Below, in pieces: positions 33,399 to 43,032 of a stretch of DNA of 64,000 nucleotides. Position 1 is the first letter of the stretch; the number at the start of each line of letters is the position of its first letter. A program made the translations under genes and the position numbers. The DNA comes from Saccharibacillus deserti (GTDB lineage: Bacteria > Bacillota > Bacilli > Paenibacillales > Paenibacillaceae). The notes beneath the pieces are model-generated. The model was not told where the DNA came from and made no database searches. It worked only from the letters and a program-made list of their open reading frames with translations. The stretch lies in the NCBI RefSeq assembly GCF_013618475.1, contig NZ_JABJVN010000002.1, forward strand, positions 744,001-808,000, given 5' to 3'.

Positions 33399-35393
33399 CT
33401 ACAAAGCTCCTCTCGCGCTCAGGATATACTCCGCTTCATCCAGCGGATTGACGCCGACTCGCCGGCGTGAAGCTTCGGTGCCGGGAGGAGCTTCCCGATA
33501 ACCGTCGAAAGAAGCGGTCAGTATGCCTTTTCCCGAAGTGAAAGAGCGCAGCTCGACGGCGTAGTCCAGCGAAGTGGCCGCCGGAATCCGCCCTTCGATG
33601 AAGAATCGTTCGCCTTCGGCGAAAGGAGGGTCGAATTCCGCGCGCATACGGGACAAATCGCTAAGAACGCGGCCCGCATTGGCTTCGGGCACCGAAACGC
33701 GAAAGCGCAGGACAGGCTCAAGCAGCTTGGTGCCGCCGGAGGCCAAGGCATTCATGATGCCCATCGGCGTCGCGACCACGAAGTCGAGCGGGTGCGTATG
33801 CCAGACGTGACTCTGGCCGTAAGTCAGCGTAACGATCAGATCGGTGACCTGCCAACCGGACAATCCCTGCTTGAGCGCTTCCGGAACGCGGCGGCGGACC
33901 TCGTTTTGATAAGACGGCAGGATATCGTCGGCGCGGGCAAGCGAACGGTAGACCAGCCCGCTGCCGCGTTCGCCCGGCTCGACGGTGAAGTGCAGGATCG
34001 CCCAGCACGGTTTGGGGGCGAGATAGGCGACGCGTCCTTCGCAGAGCTGCGCCGGTGTTTCCTGGTAGATTACGGCCGGAGGACCGAAGTCGACGTTCAG
34101 GCCGAAGCGCGAGCGCAGGGTGCTTCCGAGCACTTCGAGCTGAATAGCGCCCATCATGCGCACATGGAGTTCGCGCAGTTCGGGCATCCAGGCCAAGCCG
34201 AGGAGAGGATCTTCATCCGTCAGTTCGCGCAGCGCTTCGGCGGTGCGCGTATAATCGGTATCGTTTTCGGGAAGGACCCGGGCCGTCAGCAGCGGCACAG
34301 CGAGCTGGGGCGTTTTCGGAACAAGCGCCGGATCGCCGATCATATCGCCGATCGCCGCTTCGCTTAGGCCGTACACGGCGGCGACATCGCCGGCCGAGAT
34401 CTCGCCGGCATCGATTTTTTTCAAGCCGTCGAGGATCCGGATTTGAGTGATCTTCTCTTCGTTCTCCCGGCCGTGTATCCGCACGATATCGCGGTTGCGC
34501 AAGCTTCCGCCGTACAGGCGAATCCAGACGGCGCGTCCCATCGCGCGATCCCGCTCGACTTTGAACACGATGCCCGCAAGATCCGGCCTGGGCGCGGGAG
34601 CAGGCAGGAAAGCCAGCATCGCATCGAGCAGCTCCTCAATGCCGACTCCGCGCTGCGAGCATCCGCAGCACACCGGGAAGACCCGGCTGGCGGCGGTTCC
34701 TTCCGCAATCCTGCTCGCTGTCTCGCCGGCATCCGGAATATCGCCTTCGACGTAGCGAAGCAGCAGCTCCTCGTCGAACTCGGCCAGTTTTTCGGCCGCG
34801 GCGGTGCGGAACGCCAAATCTTCGTTTTGCGCAGGAGCAGCAGAGCCGGCATCGTGTGCCCATAACGTCTCGGTTCCGGTAAAAGCCCCGTCTTCGCCAT
34901 ACAACGGCCGCTGCACCGGCAGTGCCGACGGAGACAGCAGACGGGCGATTTCGCCAAGCGTCCGCTCGAATGAAGCTCCGATCCGGTCAAGCTTGTTGAT
35001 GTAGATCAAAGTCGGCACGTCCAGCAGGCGAAGCGCCTGCCACAGCACTTCCGTCTGGGCTTGTACGCCCTCGGCGGCGGATACGATCAGTACGGCGCCG
35101 TCCATCACGCCAAGCGTGCGCTCCACCTCGGCCAGGAAATCGGCGTGACCGGGCGTATCGATCAAGTTGAACCGCGTTCCTTTCCAGGTCAGCGACACGG
35201 AAGCCGCTTTTACGGAGATCCCGCGTTCTCGCTCTACATCAAGCGAGTCGGTAGAGGCGGTGCCTTCGTCGACGCTGCCGGCCGTGCGGATACTTCCGCT
35301 GCGCTGCAGCATGTATTCGGTTGTCGTCGTCTTGCCCGCATCGATATGGGCAAAGACTCCGATATTTCGGACTTCGGAATAAACGCTTGAGAT
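33399..35393 (-). CDS. TetM-like ribosomal protection GTPase
   Basis: The protein is about 664 residues, related to EF-G and TetM/TetO. It has G1 AHIDAGKTTTT, G2 ERGIS, G3 DTPGHADF, G4 NKLD, then EF-G domains II-V (SYQNEVRRRVPEALKQG near the end). It would remove tetracycline or another ligand from the ribosome. The first in-frame ATG (35312) lies after the P-loop, so it cannot be the true start. No ATG, GTG or TTG exists upstream in frame. The best candidate is ATC 35393-35391, six bases after GAGGGG. A -10 TACAAT (35460-35455) fits transcription starting just upstream. It could be intrinsic to the genus or acquired; codon use looks native. Confidence 0.82.
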   Translation of the reverse strand: MSSVYSEVRNIGVFAHIDAGKTTTTEYMLQRSGSIRTAGSVDEGTASTDSLDVERERGISVKAASVSLTWKGTRFNLIDTPGHADFLAEVERTLGVMDGAVLIVSAAEGVQAQTEVLWQALRLLDVPTLIYINKLDRIGASFERTLGEIARLLSPSALPVQRPLYGEDGAFTGTETLWAHDAGSAAPAQNEDLAFRTAAAEKLAEFDEELLLRYVEGDIPDAGETASRIAEGTAASRVFPVCCGCSQRGVGIEELLDAMLAFLPAPAPRPDLAGIVFKVERDRAMGRAVWIRLYGGSLRNRDIVRIHGRENEEKITQIRILDGLKKIDAGEISAGDVAAVYGLSEAAIGDMIGDPALVPKTPQLAVPLLTARVLPENDTDYTRTAEALRELTDEDPLLGLAWMPELRELHVRMMGAIQLEVLGSTLRSRFGLNVDFGPPAVIYQETPAQLCEGRVAYLAPKPCWAILHFTVEPGERGSGLVYRSLARADDILPSYQNEVRRRVPEALKQGLSGWQVTDLIVTLTYGQSHVWHTHPLDFVVATPMGIMNALASGGTKLLEPVLRFRVSVPEANAGRVLSDLSRMRAEFDPPFAEGERFFIEGRIPAATSLDYAVELRSFTSGKGILTASFDGYREAPPGTEASRRRVGVNPLDEAEYILSARGAL

Positions 35394-35454
35394 AGGAAAC
35401 CCCTCGATTCTGTCAAAGTTGGATGCCGGATAACCGCTGTGGTTCGGAGTCTTT

Positions 35455-35460
35455 ATTGTA
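35455..35460 (-). promoter_or_regulatory. Candidate -10 element of the ribosomal-protection gene
   Basis: TACAAT on the minus strand, about 60 bases ahead of the ATC start. No good -35 is visible upstream, so the promoter is a weak call. Confidence 0.35.
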
Positions 35461-35706
35461 CCACGGCGGCGGCCTGTGGCGTCGGTTCGCCGCCCGGAAG
35501 CTTGGATACAACCGGCAGTCGCGTCATAAGCGTTTTCGGTTCGTGCGAAGATTAAGAGGAAGATCTGCCCGTTTAGGCACCGAATGTTTAAAGTCTGCCA
35601 TTGGGCCGCTCAATCTTCCGCTTTCTGGGTAAATGGGTAAAGACGAAGGTTGTCCGCCCGAAAACGGGCAGCCGGCGATAGCGAATACCGGGAGGAATGA
35701 ACGCGC

Positions 35707-37377
35707 ATGGAACGTACATTTTGGAAAGAAGCCGTTGTGTATCAGATCTACCCGCGCAGCTTCATGGACAGCGACGGAGACGGGGTAGGCGACCTGCGGG
35801 GCATTATCTTGAAGCTCGATTATCTCAAGGAGCTTGGCGTGGATGTCATCTGGCTGTCGCCGGTATACAAATCGCCCAACGACGACAACGGGTACGATAT
35901 CAGCGACTACGAAGACATCATGGACGAATTCGGCACGATGGCGGACTGGGAAGAGCTGCTTGCGGGTCTGCACGAGCGCGGAATCAAACTGATGATGGAC
36001 CTGGTCGTCAACCATACGTCGGACGAGCATGCGTGGTTCGTGGAATCGCGGAAGAACGCCGACGGCGAATACAGCGACTACTATATTTGGCGCGACGCGG
36101 CTCCGGACGGCGGCATTCCGAACAACTGGGAGTCTTTTTTCAGCGGCCCGGTATGGGAATACGACGAGCAGCGCGGACAATATTACCTGCACCTTTTTTC
36201 CAAAAAACAGCCGGACCTCAACTGGGAGAACGAGCGGGTGCGCACGGCCGTGTACGACATGATGAAATTCTGGCTCGACAAAGGCGTGGACGGCTTCCGG
36301 ATGGACGTCATCAATCTGATCTCCAAAGTGGAAGGCCTGCCTTCGAACGGAACCGCTCCGATCGCGGACGGCAGTATGTACTACGTGGACGGACCGCGCA
36401 TCCATGAGTTTTTGCAGGAAATGAACCGGGAAGTGCTGTCGAAGTACGACGTCATGACGGTCGGCGAGATGCCGGGCGTAACGGTCGAAGAAGCCAAAAA
36501 ATACACGGCGGAAGAACGCGGCGAGCTGCAGATGGTGTTCCAGTTCGAGCATATGCGTCTGGACGGCGGACCGGGCGGCAAATGGGACATCGTGCCTTGG
36601 AAGCTGCCGCAGTTCAAAGCCGTCATGGACAAATGGCAGGTCGGACTGGCGGAAAAAGGCTGGAACAGCCTGTACCTCAACAACCACGATCAGCCGCGCA
36701 TGGTGTCGAGGTTCGGCAATGACGGCGAATACCGCGTTCAATCGTCCAAACTGCTCGCCACGCTGCTGCATACGCTGCGGGGAACGCCTTACGTCTATCA
36801 GGGCGAAGAACTCGGTATGACCAACGTCAAGTTCCCGATGATCGACGACTACAAAGACATCGAGAGCCTGAACATGTATAACGAGCACGTCACGCACGGC
36901 GGAGCCGATCCCGGCACGGTGATGGAGGCGATCCAGACGAGAGGACGCGACAATGCCCGTACGCCGGTGCAGTGGGACGACAGCGATTATGCGGGCTTTA
37001 CGACCGGCACGCCGTGGATCGGGGTCAACCCGAATTACAAGACGATCAATGCCAAGCAGCAGCTGGACGATCCCGATTCCGTGTTCCATTATTACAAGAA
37101 GCTGATCGCGCTGCGAAAAGAACACCAAATCATGACGTACGGCGATTACGAGCTGTTGCTGCCGGATCACGAGACGCTGTATGTGTATACGCGTACGCTC
37201 GGCGAAGAAACCTGGCTGATCGCGCTTAACTTCTCTACGGAATCCACTCCGTTCGAATGGCCGGCCGGATTGGCGGACCGTGAAGCTTCGCTGATTGTCG
37301 GAAACTACGGCGATGACGAAGCGGGTCTTGGAACATGGCGTCCTTACGAAGCGAGAGTCTATACACTCCAACCCTAA
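35707..37377 (+). CDS. GH13 alpha-glucosidase (oligo-1,6-glucosidase type)
   Basis: The 556-residue cytoplasmic enzyme has conserved GH13 regions: DLVVNHTS (I), GFRMDVIN with nucleophile Asp (II), GEMPG with general-acid Glu (III), and YLNNHDQPR (IV). The N-terminus WWKE-like FWKEAVVYQIYPRSF and the Val of MDVIN are typical of oligo-1,6-glucosidase, sucrase-isomaltase or trehalose-6-phosphate hydrolase, which act on alpha-1,6 or alpha-1,1 links. There is no phosphotransferase gene nearby, so isomaltose-type substrates are more likely. The ribosome site is GGGAGGA. Divergent from the ribosomal-protection gene; a shared terminator lies further downstream. Confidence 0.9.
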   Translation: MERTFWKEAVVYQIYPRSFMDSDGDGVGDLRGIILKLDYLKELGVDVIWLSPVYKSPNDDNGYDISDYEDIMDEFGTMADWEELLAGLHERGIKLMMDLVVNHTSDEHAWFVESRKNADGEYSDYYIWRDAAPDGGIPNNWESFFSGPVWEYDEQRGQYYLHLFSKKQPDLNWENERVRTAVYDMMKFWLDKGVDGFRMDVINLISKVEGLPSNGTAPIADGSMYYVDGPRIHEFLQEMNREVLSKYDVMTVGEMPGVTVEEAKKYTAEERGELQMVFQFEHMRLDGGPGGKWDIVPWKLPQFKAVMDKWQVGLAEKGWNSLYLNNHDQPRMVSRFGNDGEYRVQSSKLLATLLHTLRGTPYVYQGEELGMTNVKFPMIDDYKDIESLNMYNEHVTHGGADPGTVMEAIQTRGRDNARTPVQWDDSDYAGFTTGTPWIGVNPNYKTINAKQQLDDPDSVFHYYKKLIALRKEHQIMTYGDYELLLPDHETLYVYTRTLGEETWLIALNFSTESTPFEWPAGLADREASLIVGNYGDDEAGLGTWRPYEARVYTLQP

Positions 37378-37454
37378 GGGACGAACCAAGCCCGATCGGC
37401 GAAAACAGAACGTTTGAATAACGAAATCGGATCAAGAAGCGGTGGGGCTGGCAG

Positions 37455-37897
37455 ATGGACGGAAGAGACGGAAACGACGGGAATGGCAGCAGGGAAATCG
37501 AAGACGGTTTGCCGAAAAGCCGGAAAAGCTTGTTTCGGCGGGAGAAGGGCGGGACGATCGGGTGCTCGATCCGCGTGGCCGCTACCCGGAAAGCCGCAGT
37601 CCGGGAGAGCGCGGCGGGCAGGCGGACAGCCGGCATACGCCAAGCGGATTGCCGCCGTGGTTCGGCGTGTGGATTCATCCGCGCCTTGTGGCGCGGGACT
37701 TCATCTATTCATCCAAACCGCTGCGCGGCGCGCTGCTTCTGGCACTGCTCGCCGGCAGGGAGAACTTTACGTCTCTGACGCCGAATTTGGAAGGCAGCGC
37801 CGTACGCAGTCTGCTGTATCTGGGCGTGCTGCTGCTGATCATGATCGCTGTCGTGACCGCTGTGGCGCTGGTATCGGGCACTGCACTTGGGGCCTGA
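37455..37897 (+). pseudogene. Truncated YIP1-like membrane protein remnant
   Basis: In one frame a probable start (ATG 37455) gives an acidic then basic N-terminus. The recognisable part lies in another frame (open from GTG 37442): PPWFGVWIHPRLVARDFIYSS, LLLALLAG and one full membrane helix (LLYLGVLLLIMIAVVTAVALVSG). The Trp-Pro-Arg opening resembles YIP1-family proteins, which normally go on to about five helices. Here the frame stops at 37897 and a terminator follows. This suggests a gene shortened at the 3' end and frameshifted near 37540. The family call is tentative. Confidence 0.4.
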
Positions 37898-37920
37898 TCC
37901 TGCTCTTTTCGCTGACATCA

Positions 37921-37959
37921 AAAACGTCCGCGCATCCTTGGTGGATGAGCGGACGTTTT
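37921..37959. terminator. Bidirectional terminator before the GH42 gene
   Basis: Arms AAAACGTCCGC..CATCC and GGATG..GCGGACGTTTT (37921-37959) with A and T tracts on both sides serve the plus-strand genes and the minus-strand beta-galactosidase. Confidence 0.85.
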
Positions 37960-37971
37960 ATGATAGAGGTC

Positions 37972-39999
37972 TTACTTAATCGGACTCAAAATCTGTACGT
38001 CGCGTCCCGCGATGACGGTCGAACCGCTCAGCGCGTCGCCGTTTAACAGATTGGTACAGCTGCCGCCGAGCTCGTATGTGGAGGCTTCGGCATTGTGATT
38101 CATGACGAAGAGGAATTCCTCGCCGTCCTTGACCCGCTTGGTCACTTCGACGCCTTCCGGCGTATCCAGCAGCGGCTCAACGCCTTTGTCTACGCAGAGC
38201 TGCGCCAGCAGTCCGTCCAGGAAAGACTGCTCGGGATCCGAAGCGACATAATAGGCTTGTCCTTCGCCGTAAGCGTTGCGCGTGAGGACCGGCATGCCTT
38301 GGTAGAAATCTTCGCCGTATTCGGCCAGCGTCTCCGCGCCTTCCGTATGCAGCAGATCGCACAGCATCCCGCATTCGTATTGTCCGTTCAGTCCGCCGAA
38401 TTCGCCGTTTACGACAATCTTGTTGCGCATATCCGGGAACAGCGCGTCGGTTTCTTCCACCCAGATTCCGAGCAGCTTGCGCAGCTCGCCCGGGTAGCCG
38501 CCGGTTGTGACCAGATCCGACTCGTTGACGATCCCGCTGAAGAACGTCGTCAGGAAGGTGCCGCCGTTTTTGACGAAAGTCTCCAGCTGATCGGCCGTGC
38601 CCGGTTTGACCATGTACAGCACCGGAGCGACGAGAACGTCATATTTGCCGAAATCGGAGTCGACGCCGACGATATCTACCTGCACGTTGCGGTCGTAGAA
38701 CGATTTGTAATATTTGTGGATCTGATCGACGTAATTCAGCGCAACCGTCGGTCCGCTGGATTTCTCGACGGCCCACCAGTTTTCCCAATCGAACAAGATG
38801 GCGACTTTGGCCGGGAGGCGCGAATCGAGCAGGCGGTCGCCCAGATCGCCCAGTTCGCGTCCGAGTTCGGACACTTCGCGGAAGACGCGGGTATTCTCGT
38901 GGCCGACATGTTCGATCACGGCGCCGTGGTATTTCTCGCATGCGCCGACAGAGCGTCGCAGCTGGAAGAACATGACCGTGTCCGCGCCGTGCGCCACCGC
39001 TTGGTAGCTCCACAGACGCATGACGCCCGGACGCTTCAGCGAATTGTACGGCTGCCAGTTCTGTTGGCTCGGCGTCTGTTCCATCAGCATGAACGGATCG
39101 CCGCCCTTAAGGCCGCGCATCAGGTCGTGAGCCATGGCCGTGTAGCTGACCGGTGTCTGCAGCCCCGGATAGTTGTCCCAGGAGACGATATCCAATTCTT
39201 TGGCCCATTTGAAGTAATCAAGCTGCTTGAAAAAGCCCATAAGGTTGGTGGTGATGACCGAATCGGGAATATTTTTCTTGATGACGGCATGCTCCAGCTT
39301 ATAGCATTCCAGCATGCTGTCGGAGTTAAAGCGCGAGTAATCCAGCGAGATTCCCTGAAACGTGGAGTTGTTCTCGCCCCAATGTTCGCTCAGATTGTTC
39401 GGCAGCACGATCTCGTCCCAGTCGTAGAAGGTGTGGCCCCAGAAGTTGGTGTTCCAGGCACGGTTCAGCTTGTCCAGCGTGCCGTAGCGCTCCCGCAGCC
39501 AGACGCGGAACGCTTTCTCGCAGTTGTCGCAGTAGCAGTCGCCGCCGAATTCGTTCGAGACATGCCAGACGATGACCGCCGGGTGGTCTTTGTAGCGCTG
39601 GGCAAGCTTTTCCGCGATCCGGACCGCATACTTGCGATAGGTCGGGCTGTTCGGGCAGGAGTTGTGGCGTCCGCCGAATTTGCGTTTGCGGCCGTCCGCG
39701 TCGGTACGCAGTACATCCGGGTAACGTTTGGCCATCCAGGCCGGATGCGCGGCCGTGCTCGTGGCCAGGCATACATAAGTGCCGTTTGCGTGCAGGCTGT
39801 CGATCAGTTCGTCGAGCCAGGCAAAGTTGTAAGTGGCTTCGTCGGGCTGGCTCAGTGCCCAGGCAAATACGTTGACCGTCGCGATATCGATCCCGGCCAA
39901 TTTGAACATGCGCAGGTCTTCGCGATGCGTGGCTTCGTCCCATTGTTCCGGGTTGTAATCGCCGCCGTAAAAGATTTTGGGAAGTTTGCTGCTGATCAT
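37972..39999 (-). CDS. GH42 beta-galactosidase
   Basis: The 675-residue enzyme is of usual length for the family. The N-terminal barrel begins FYGGDYNPEQWDE. The acid/base Glu is in HVSNEFGG and the nucleophile Glu in LMEQTPSQQNW. The zinc-binding cluster is CYCDNC. A trimerisation domain (about 400-600, KVAILFDWENWWA) and a small C-terminal beta domain follow. It hydrolyses lactose, galacto-oligosaccharides or arabinogalactan fragments inside the cell. Minus-strand AGGTGATTTTTA precedes the ATG. Divergent from an AraC regulator across an AT-rich gap. Confidence 0.94.
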   Translation of the reverse strand: MISSKLPKIFYGGDYNPEQWDEATHREDLRMFKLAGIDIATVNVFAWALSQPDEATYNFAWLDELIDSLHANGTYVCLATSTAAHPAWMAKRYPDVLRTDADGRKRKFGGRHNSCPNSPTYRKYAVRIAEKLAQRYKDHPAVIVWHVSNEFGGDCYCDNCEKAFRVWLRERYGTLDKLNRAWNTNFWGHTFYDWDEIVLPNNLSEHWGENNSTFQGISLDYSRFNSDSMLECYKLEHAVIKKNIPDSVITTNLMGFFKQLDYFKWAKELDIVSWDNYPGLQTPVSYTAMAHDLMRGLKGGDPFMLMEQTPSQQNWQPYNSLKRPGVMRLWSYQAVAHGADTVMFFQLRRSVGACEKYHGAVIEHVGHENTRVFREVSELGRELGDLGDRLLDSRLPAKVAILFDWENWWAVEKSSGPTVALNYVDQIHKYYKSFYDRNVQVDIVGVDSDFGKYDVLVAPVLYMVKPGTADQLETFVKNGGTFLTTFFSGIVNESDLVTTGGYPGELRKLLGIWVEETDALFPDMRNKIVVNGEFGGLNGQYECGMLCDLLHTEGAETLAEYGEDFYQGMPVLTRNAYGEGQAYYVASDPEQSFLDGLLAQLCVDKGVEPLLDTPEGVEVTKRVKDGEEFLFVMNHNAEASTYELGGSCTNLLNGDALSGSTVIAGRDVQILSPIK

Positions 40000-40050
40000 T
40001 AAAAATCACCTCAACATATAAGAATAATTCTATATTAATCTACGTAAATA

Positions 40051-40067
40051 TATTATAAAATATAATA
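40051..40067. promoter_or_regulatory. Inverted repeat in the GH42/AraC intergenic region
   Basis: TATTATA (40051-40057), AAA, TATAATA (40061-40067), a perfect 7-3-7 palindrome in the 123-base divergent promoter region. Its AT composition also allows simple -10 elements on both strands (TATAAT), so it may be promoter rather than operator. Confidence 0.45.
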
Positions 40068-40122
40068 AAAAGGGATTATCGTATAAGAAAAAAGAAATAT
40101 TCGGTTTAAAGGGGATACGGGG

Positions 40123-40968
40123 ATGGATAGCGCTTACAGACGATATTTGACGGAACGACGTTATTTTACGGAAATCAAGGATCTGCCTTTGCCCGTGTAC
40201 ATGGAAAGCATCGGTTACAATCCGTATCAGGAAGCCATTTCCCGCCCCGACGGTTATCCCTGTTACCACTGGCTGCAGACGGCGGGCGGAAAAGGCGAAA
40301 TCTCGATGGGCGGAGCGAAGTACGTGCTGGAAGCGGACTCTGGAATCCTGCTGCTCTCCGGCGAAAGTCATTCCTACCGGCCGATTGAAGGCACATGGGA
40401 TACGTTCTACATGACGTTTGGAGGTCCTCAGGCGGGTGCCATACTCGGTACGTTGGGTCTGCCGGTTTCTTCCTATTACGGATGGGACAAAGGCGCCGAG
40501 CTCGGCGGATTTCTTCCGTCCCTGCTGGGTACGATCGACAGCGAACGGGATTTGTCGGGTTTGAACTTTTCGGTGGAAGTTTACCGGTTTCTCACGCTGC
40601 TCAAAAAGGACGGGAGAGTCAACCGTCTTCCTTCGCTGTCGAATTCCGTTCGGCGCCTCGCTCCGGTGCTCGAATTTCTCGACCGGCACTACGCGGATTC
40701 GGATATCGGCCTGGAAGATATGGCGCGGCGGGCGGATATCACTCCGCGGCATCTCAATACGCTGTTCAAGCAGGCTTTTGGTATGACGGCGTACGCCTAT
40801 CTGATTCTGCTGCGGCTGCGCAAGTCCAAAGAAATGATGACGCTGCACCCCCGCATGACGGTCAAGGAAGTCTCGGGACTGGTCGGCTTCCGGGACGCCA
40901 GCCACTTTGTGGCCACTTTCCGCAAACAGGAAGGCGTAACGCCGGAGCAGTTCCGGACGCTGCATTGA
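40123..40968 (+). CDS. AraC-family regulator, probable control of the GH42 gene
   Basis: The 281-residue protein has an N-terminal cupin-type sensor (YHWLQTAGGKGEISMGGAKY, SGESHSYRPI) and a C-terminal double HTH: LEDMARRADITPRHLNTLFKQAFG and the signature VSGLVGFRDASHFVATFRKQEGVTPEQFR. ATG 40123 follows GGGGATACGGGG. Divergent from the beta-galactosidase, a standard arrangement for a galactoside-responsive activator. The inducer is not known. Confidence 0.9.
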   Translation: MDSAYRRYLTERRYFTEIKDLPLPVYMESIGYNPYQEAISRPDGYPCYHWLQTAGGKGEISMGGAKYVLEADSGILLLSGESHSYRPIEGTWDTFYMTFGGPQAGAILGTLGLPVSSYYGWDKGAELGGFLPSLLGTIDSERDLSGLNFSVEVYRFLTLLKKDGRVNRLPSLSNSVRRLAPVLEFLDRHYADSDIGLEDMARRADITPRHLNTLFKQAFGMTAYAYLILLRLRKSKEMMTLHPRMTVKEVSGLVGFRDASHFVATFRKQEGVTPEQFRTLH

Positions 40969-41166
40969 CCTTCGCAAAGAAAATAGATCGGCCGATTCGG
41001 CGGCAAACAGGAATTTACGGAAACGATCGCGAATGTTTGAGGGAAAGAAGCGGGCAGCCTGCAAGGCGAATAAGGTTTCCGTTTACCCCGCTTTACGGCT
41101 TCAGACAGCTTCGCGCTGAACGAATACGCGGCAGAGCCGCGTCTACTTAAGGAGATGGAACCTGGT

Positions 41167-41820
41167 ATGAAATTGAATCGAAACGACAAACTGCTCCTGA
41201 TCGGAGACTCGGTCACCGACGCCGGCCGGTCTCATCCGGTCGGTTACGGAAACGGTCTCGGAAACGGATATCCCGCTTTGGTCGACGCCCTGCTGCGCAC
41301 CGGATACCCGGAGCTGAATACGCTTGTGCTGAACACGGGCATCGGAGGAGATACGGTCCGCCATCTCAAGAAACGCTGGCAGCGCGACGTGCTCGATCTG
41401 AAGCCCGACTGGCTGTCGATCATGATCGGCATCAACGACGTTTGGCGGCAGTTCGACACGCCGGAAGAAATCGAGCCTTTTGTCACGCTGGAAGAATATG
41501 AAGCGACGCTGCGCGAACTGCTGGATGCCGTGCAGCCCGGACTCAAAGGGTTGATCCTCATGACTCCGTACTATATGAGCGGCCAGGAAGACCCGATGCG
41601 TTCCCGGATGGACCGCTACGGGGCGGTAGTCAAACGTCTGGCCGGCGATTACGGCGCCGAACTGGTCGATACCCAGGCGGCGTTCGACCGGATGGGACAT
41701 TACCGGATCCAGTCTTCGCTGTCGAACGGCTGGGACCATGTGCATCCGAATACGGCCGGTCATATGCTGATCGCCCGCGGCCTGCTGAATGCGCTCGATT
41801 TCGAGTGGGATAACAAATAG
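41167..41820 (+). CDS. SGNH/GDSL-family esterase
   Basis: The 217-residue hydrolase has Ser in GDSVTDAGR (block I), the oxyanion Gly in NTGIGGDTV, Asn in GINDVWRQ (block III), and Asp-x-x-His in DHVHPN (block V). It resembles rhamnogalacturonan or carbohydrate acetyl-esterases of the lysophospholipase group. There is no signal peptide. ATG 41155 directly abuts the ribosome site AAGGAG, so I chose ATG 41167, twelve bases after. The neighbouring sugar genes suggest deacylation of carbohydrates. Downstream is the lactonase gene. Confidence 0.88.
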   Translation: MKLNRNDKLLLIGDSVTDAGRSHPVGYGNGLGNGYPALVDALLRTGYPELNTLVLNTGIGGDTVRHLKKRWQRDVLDLKPDWLSIMIGINDVWRQFDTPEEIEPFVTLEEYEATLRELLDAVQPGLKGLILMTPYYMSGQEDPMRSRMDRYGAVVKRLAGDYGAELVDTQAAFDRMGHYRIQSSLSNGWDHVHPNTAGHMLIARGLLNALDFEWDNK

Positions 41821-41951
41821 GAAGACGGGCGGCCCGCCAAGAAGACCGGGAAAAGTCACAACCCGTACAAAATGGGTAATGATACGGCGGAAGCCGCGAA
41901 TGCCGCGGCCGAGTCACGAACAGCAATCCGCGAGGCGGAAGGAGCAGCGAT

Positions 41952-42854
41952 ATGAGCGAACTGAAAGGCATCAAACCCGAACCGGTTTCCGATTACCGGG
42001 CGGTGTTGGGAGAAGGTCCGAACTGGATGGAGAACAAACAGACCCTGATGTGGATCGATATCGAGGGCAAACAGCTGCGTTTCTACAACCCGGAAGACGG
42101 GAGCGAAGAAGTCTACGAACTGCCGGAAAGAGCCGGCGCCGCTGTCGGACACTCGGACGACAGAGTCGTATTGGCTTCGGAAAGCGGTTTTGCTTTTTAT
42201 GATCTCAATACCCGCCAGTTGAACCGGATCCACGATCCCGAGCATCGGGAAGACAACCGCTTTAACGACGGCAAGTGCGATGCGGCAGGCCGGTTCTGGG
42301 CCGGTACGATGAGTTTGGTCGGCAAGGAAGAGCAGGGCGCTTTCTACCGGATGGACGGCGATCTGACCGTGCATCGGCTGTTCGGGAACGTATCCACGTC
42401 GAACGGATTGGGGTGGAGCCCCGACGGAACGGTACTGTATTACATCGATACGGGTACGCGTCAGGTACAGGCCTTCGGATTCGACGTCGAAAAAGGCGAA
42501 ATCGGTTCGGCGCGCAGCGTCGTTTCTTTCGAACACGAAGAAGGTTGGCCGGACGGGATGGCGGTGGATGCCGACGGCGATCTGTGGATCGCGCATTACG
42601 GCGGCGGCCGGGTCAGCAAATGGGATCCGGTAGCGGGAATCAAACTCGGCGAGATCCTTCTGCCCGTCGACAACGTCACCTGCTGCGCTTTTGGAGGAGC
42701 CGATTACGGCGATCTGTATATTACGACCGCTGCCGACGGATTGTCCGACGAGCAGAAAGCGCAGCAGCCGCTGGCCGGCGCGCTCTTTGTCTGCCGTCCG
42801 GGTCCGAAAGGCCAGCCGGCGCATCGGTTCCGTCAAACGGAAGACGCGCAGTAA
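41952..42854 (+). CDS. SMP-30/gluconolactonase-family lactonase
   Basis: The 300-residue six-bladed beta-propeller has metal ligands typical of the family: Glu in LGEGPNWMENK, Asn in RFNDGKCDAAGRFWAGTM, Asn in STSNGLGWSPDG and Asp in GWPDGMAVDADGDLWIAHYG. It likely hydrolyses sugar lactones (glucono- or xylono-lactone) to aldonic acids. The ribosome site is GGAAGGAG. It lies 131 bases after the SGNH gene and may share its transcript. Confidence 0.92.
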   Translation: MSELKGIKPEPVSDYRAVLGEGPNWMENKQTLMWIDIEGKQLRFYNPEDGSEEVYELPERAGAAVGHSDDRVVLASESGFAFYDLNTRQLNRIHDPEHREDNRFNDGKCDAAGRFWAGTMSLVGKEEQGAFYRMDGDLTVHRLFGNVSTSNGLGWSPDGTVLYYIDTGTRQVQAFGFDVEKGEIGSARSVVSFEHEEGWPDGMAVDADGDLWIAHYGGGRVSKWDPVAGIKLGEILLPVDNVTCCAFGGADYGDLYITTAADGLSDEQKAQQPLAGALFVCRPGPKGQPAHRFRQTEDAQ

Positions 42855-43032
42855 ACCATCCAGACCGCGATCCGTACCCCAAGGGGAACGAAGCGGTCTT
42901 TTTGGCTTGCTCCGGTCGATGTCCGGCGAAGAGCTGCCGGCCGGATTCCGCCGTTTTACTCGCCGCCGGGTTGTGTTACGATAAAGGCAGCCGACAGACG
43001 GCACAGCATGCAGATACGGGAGGACACACAGC

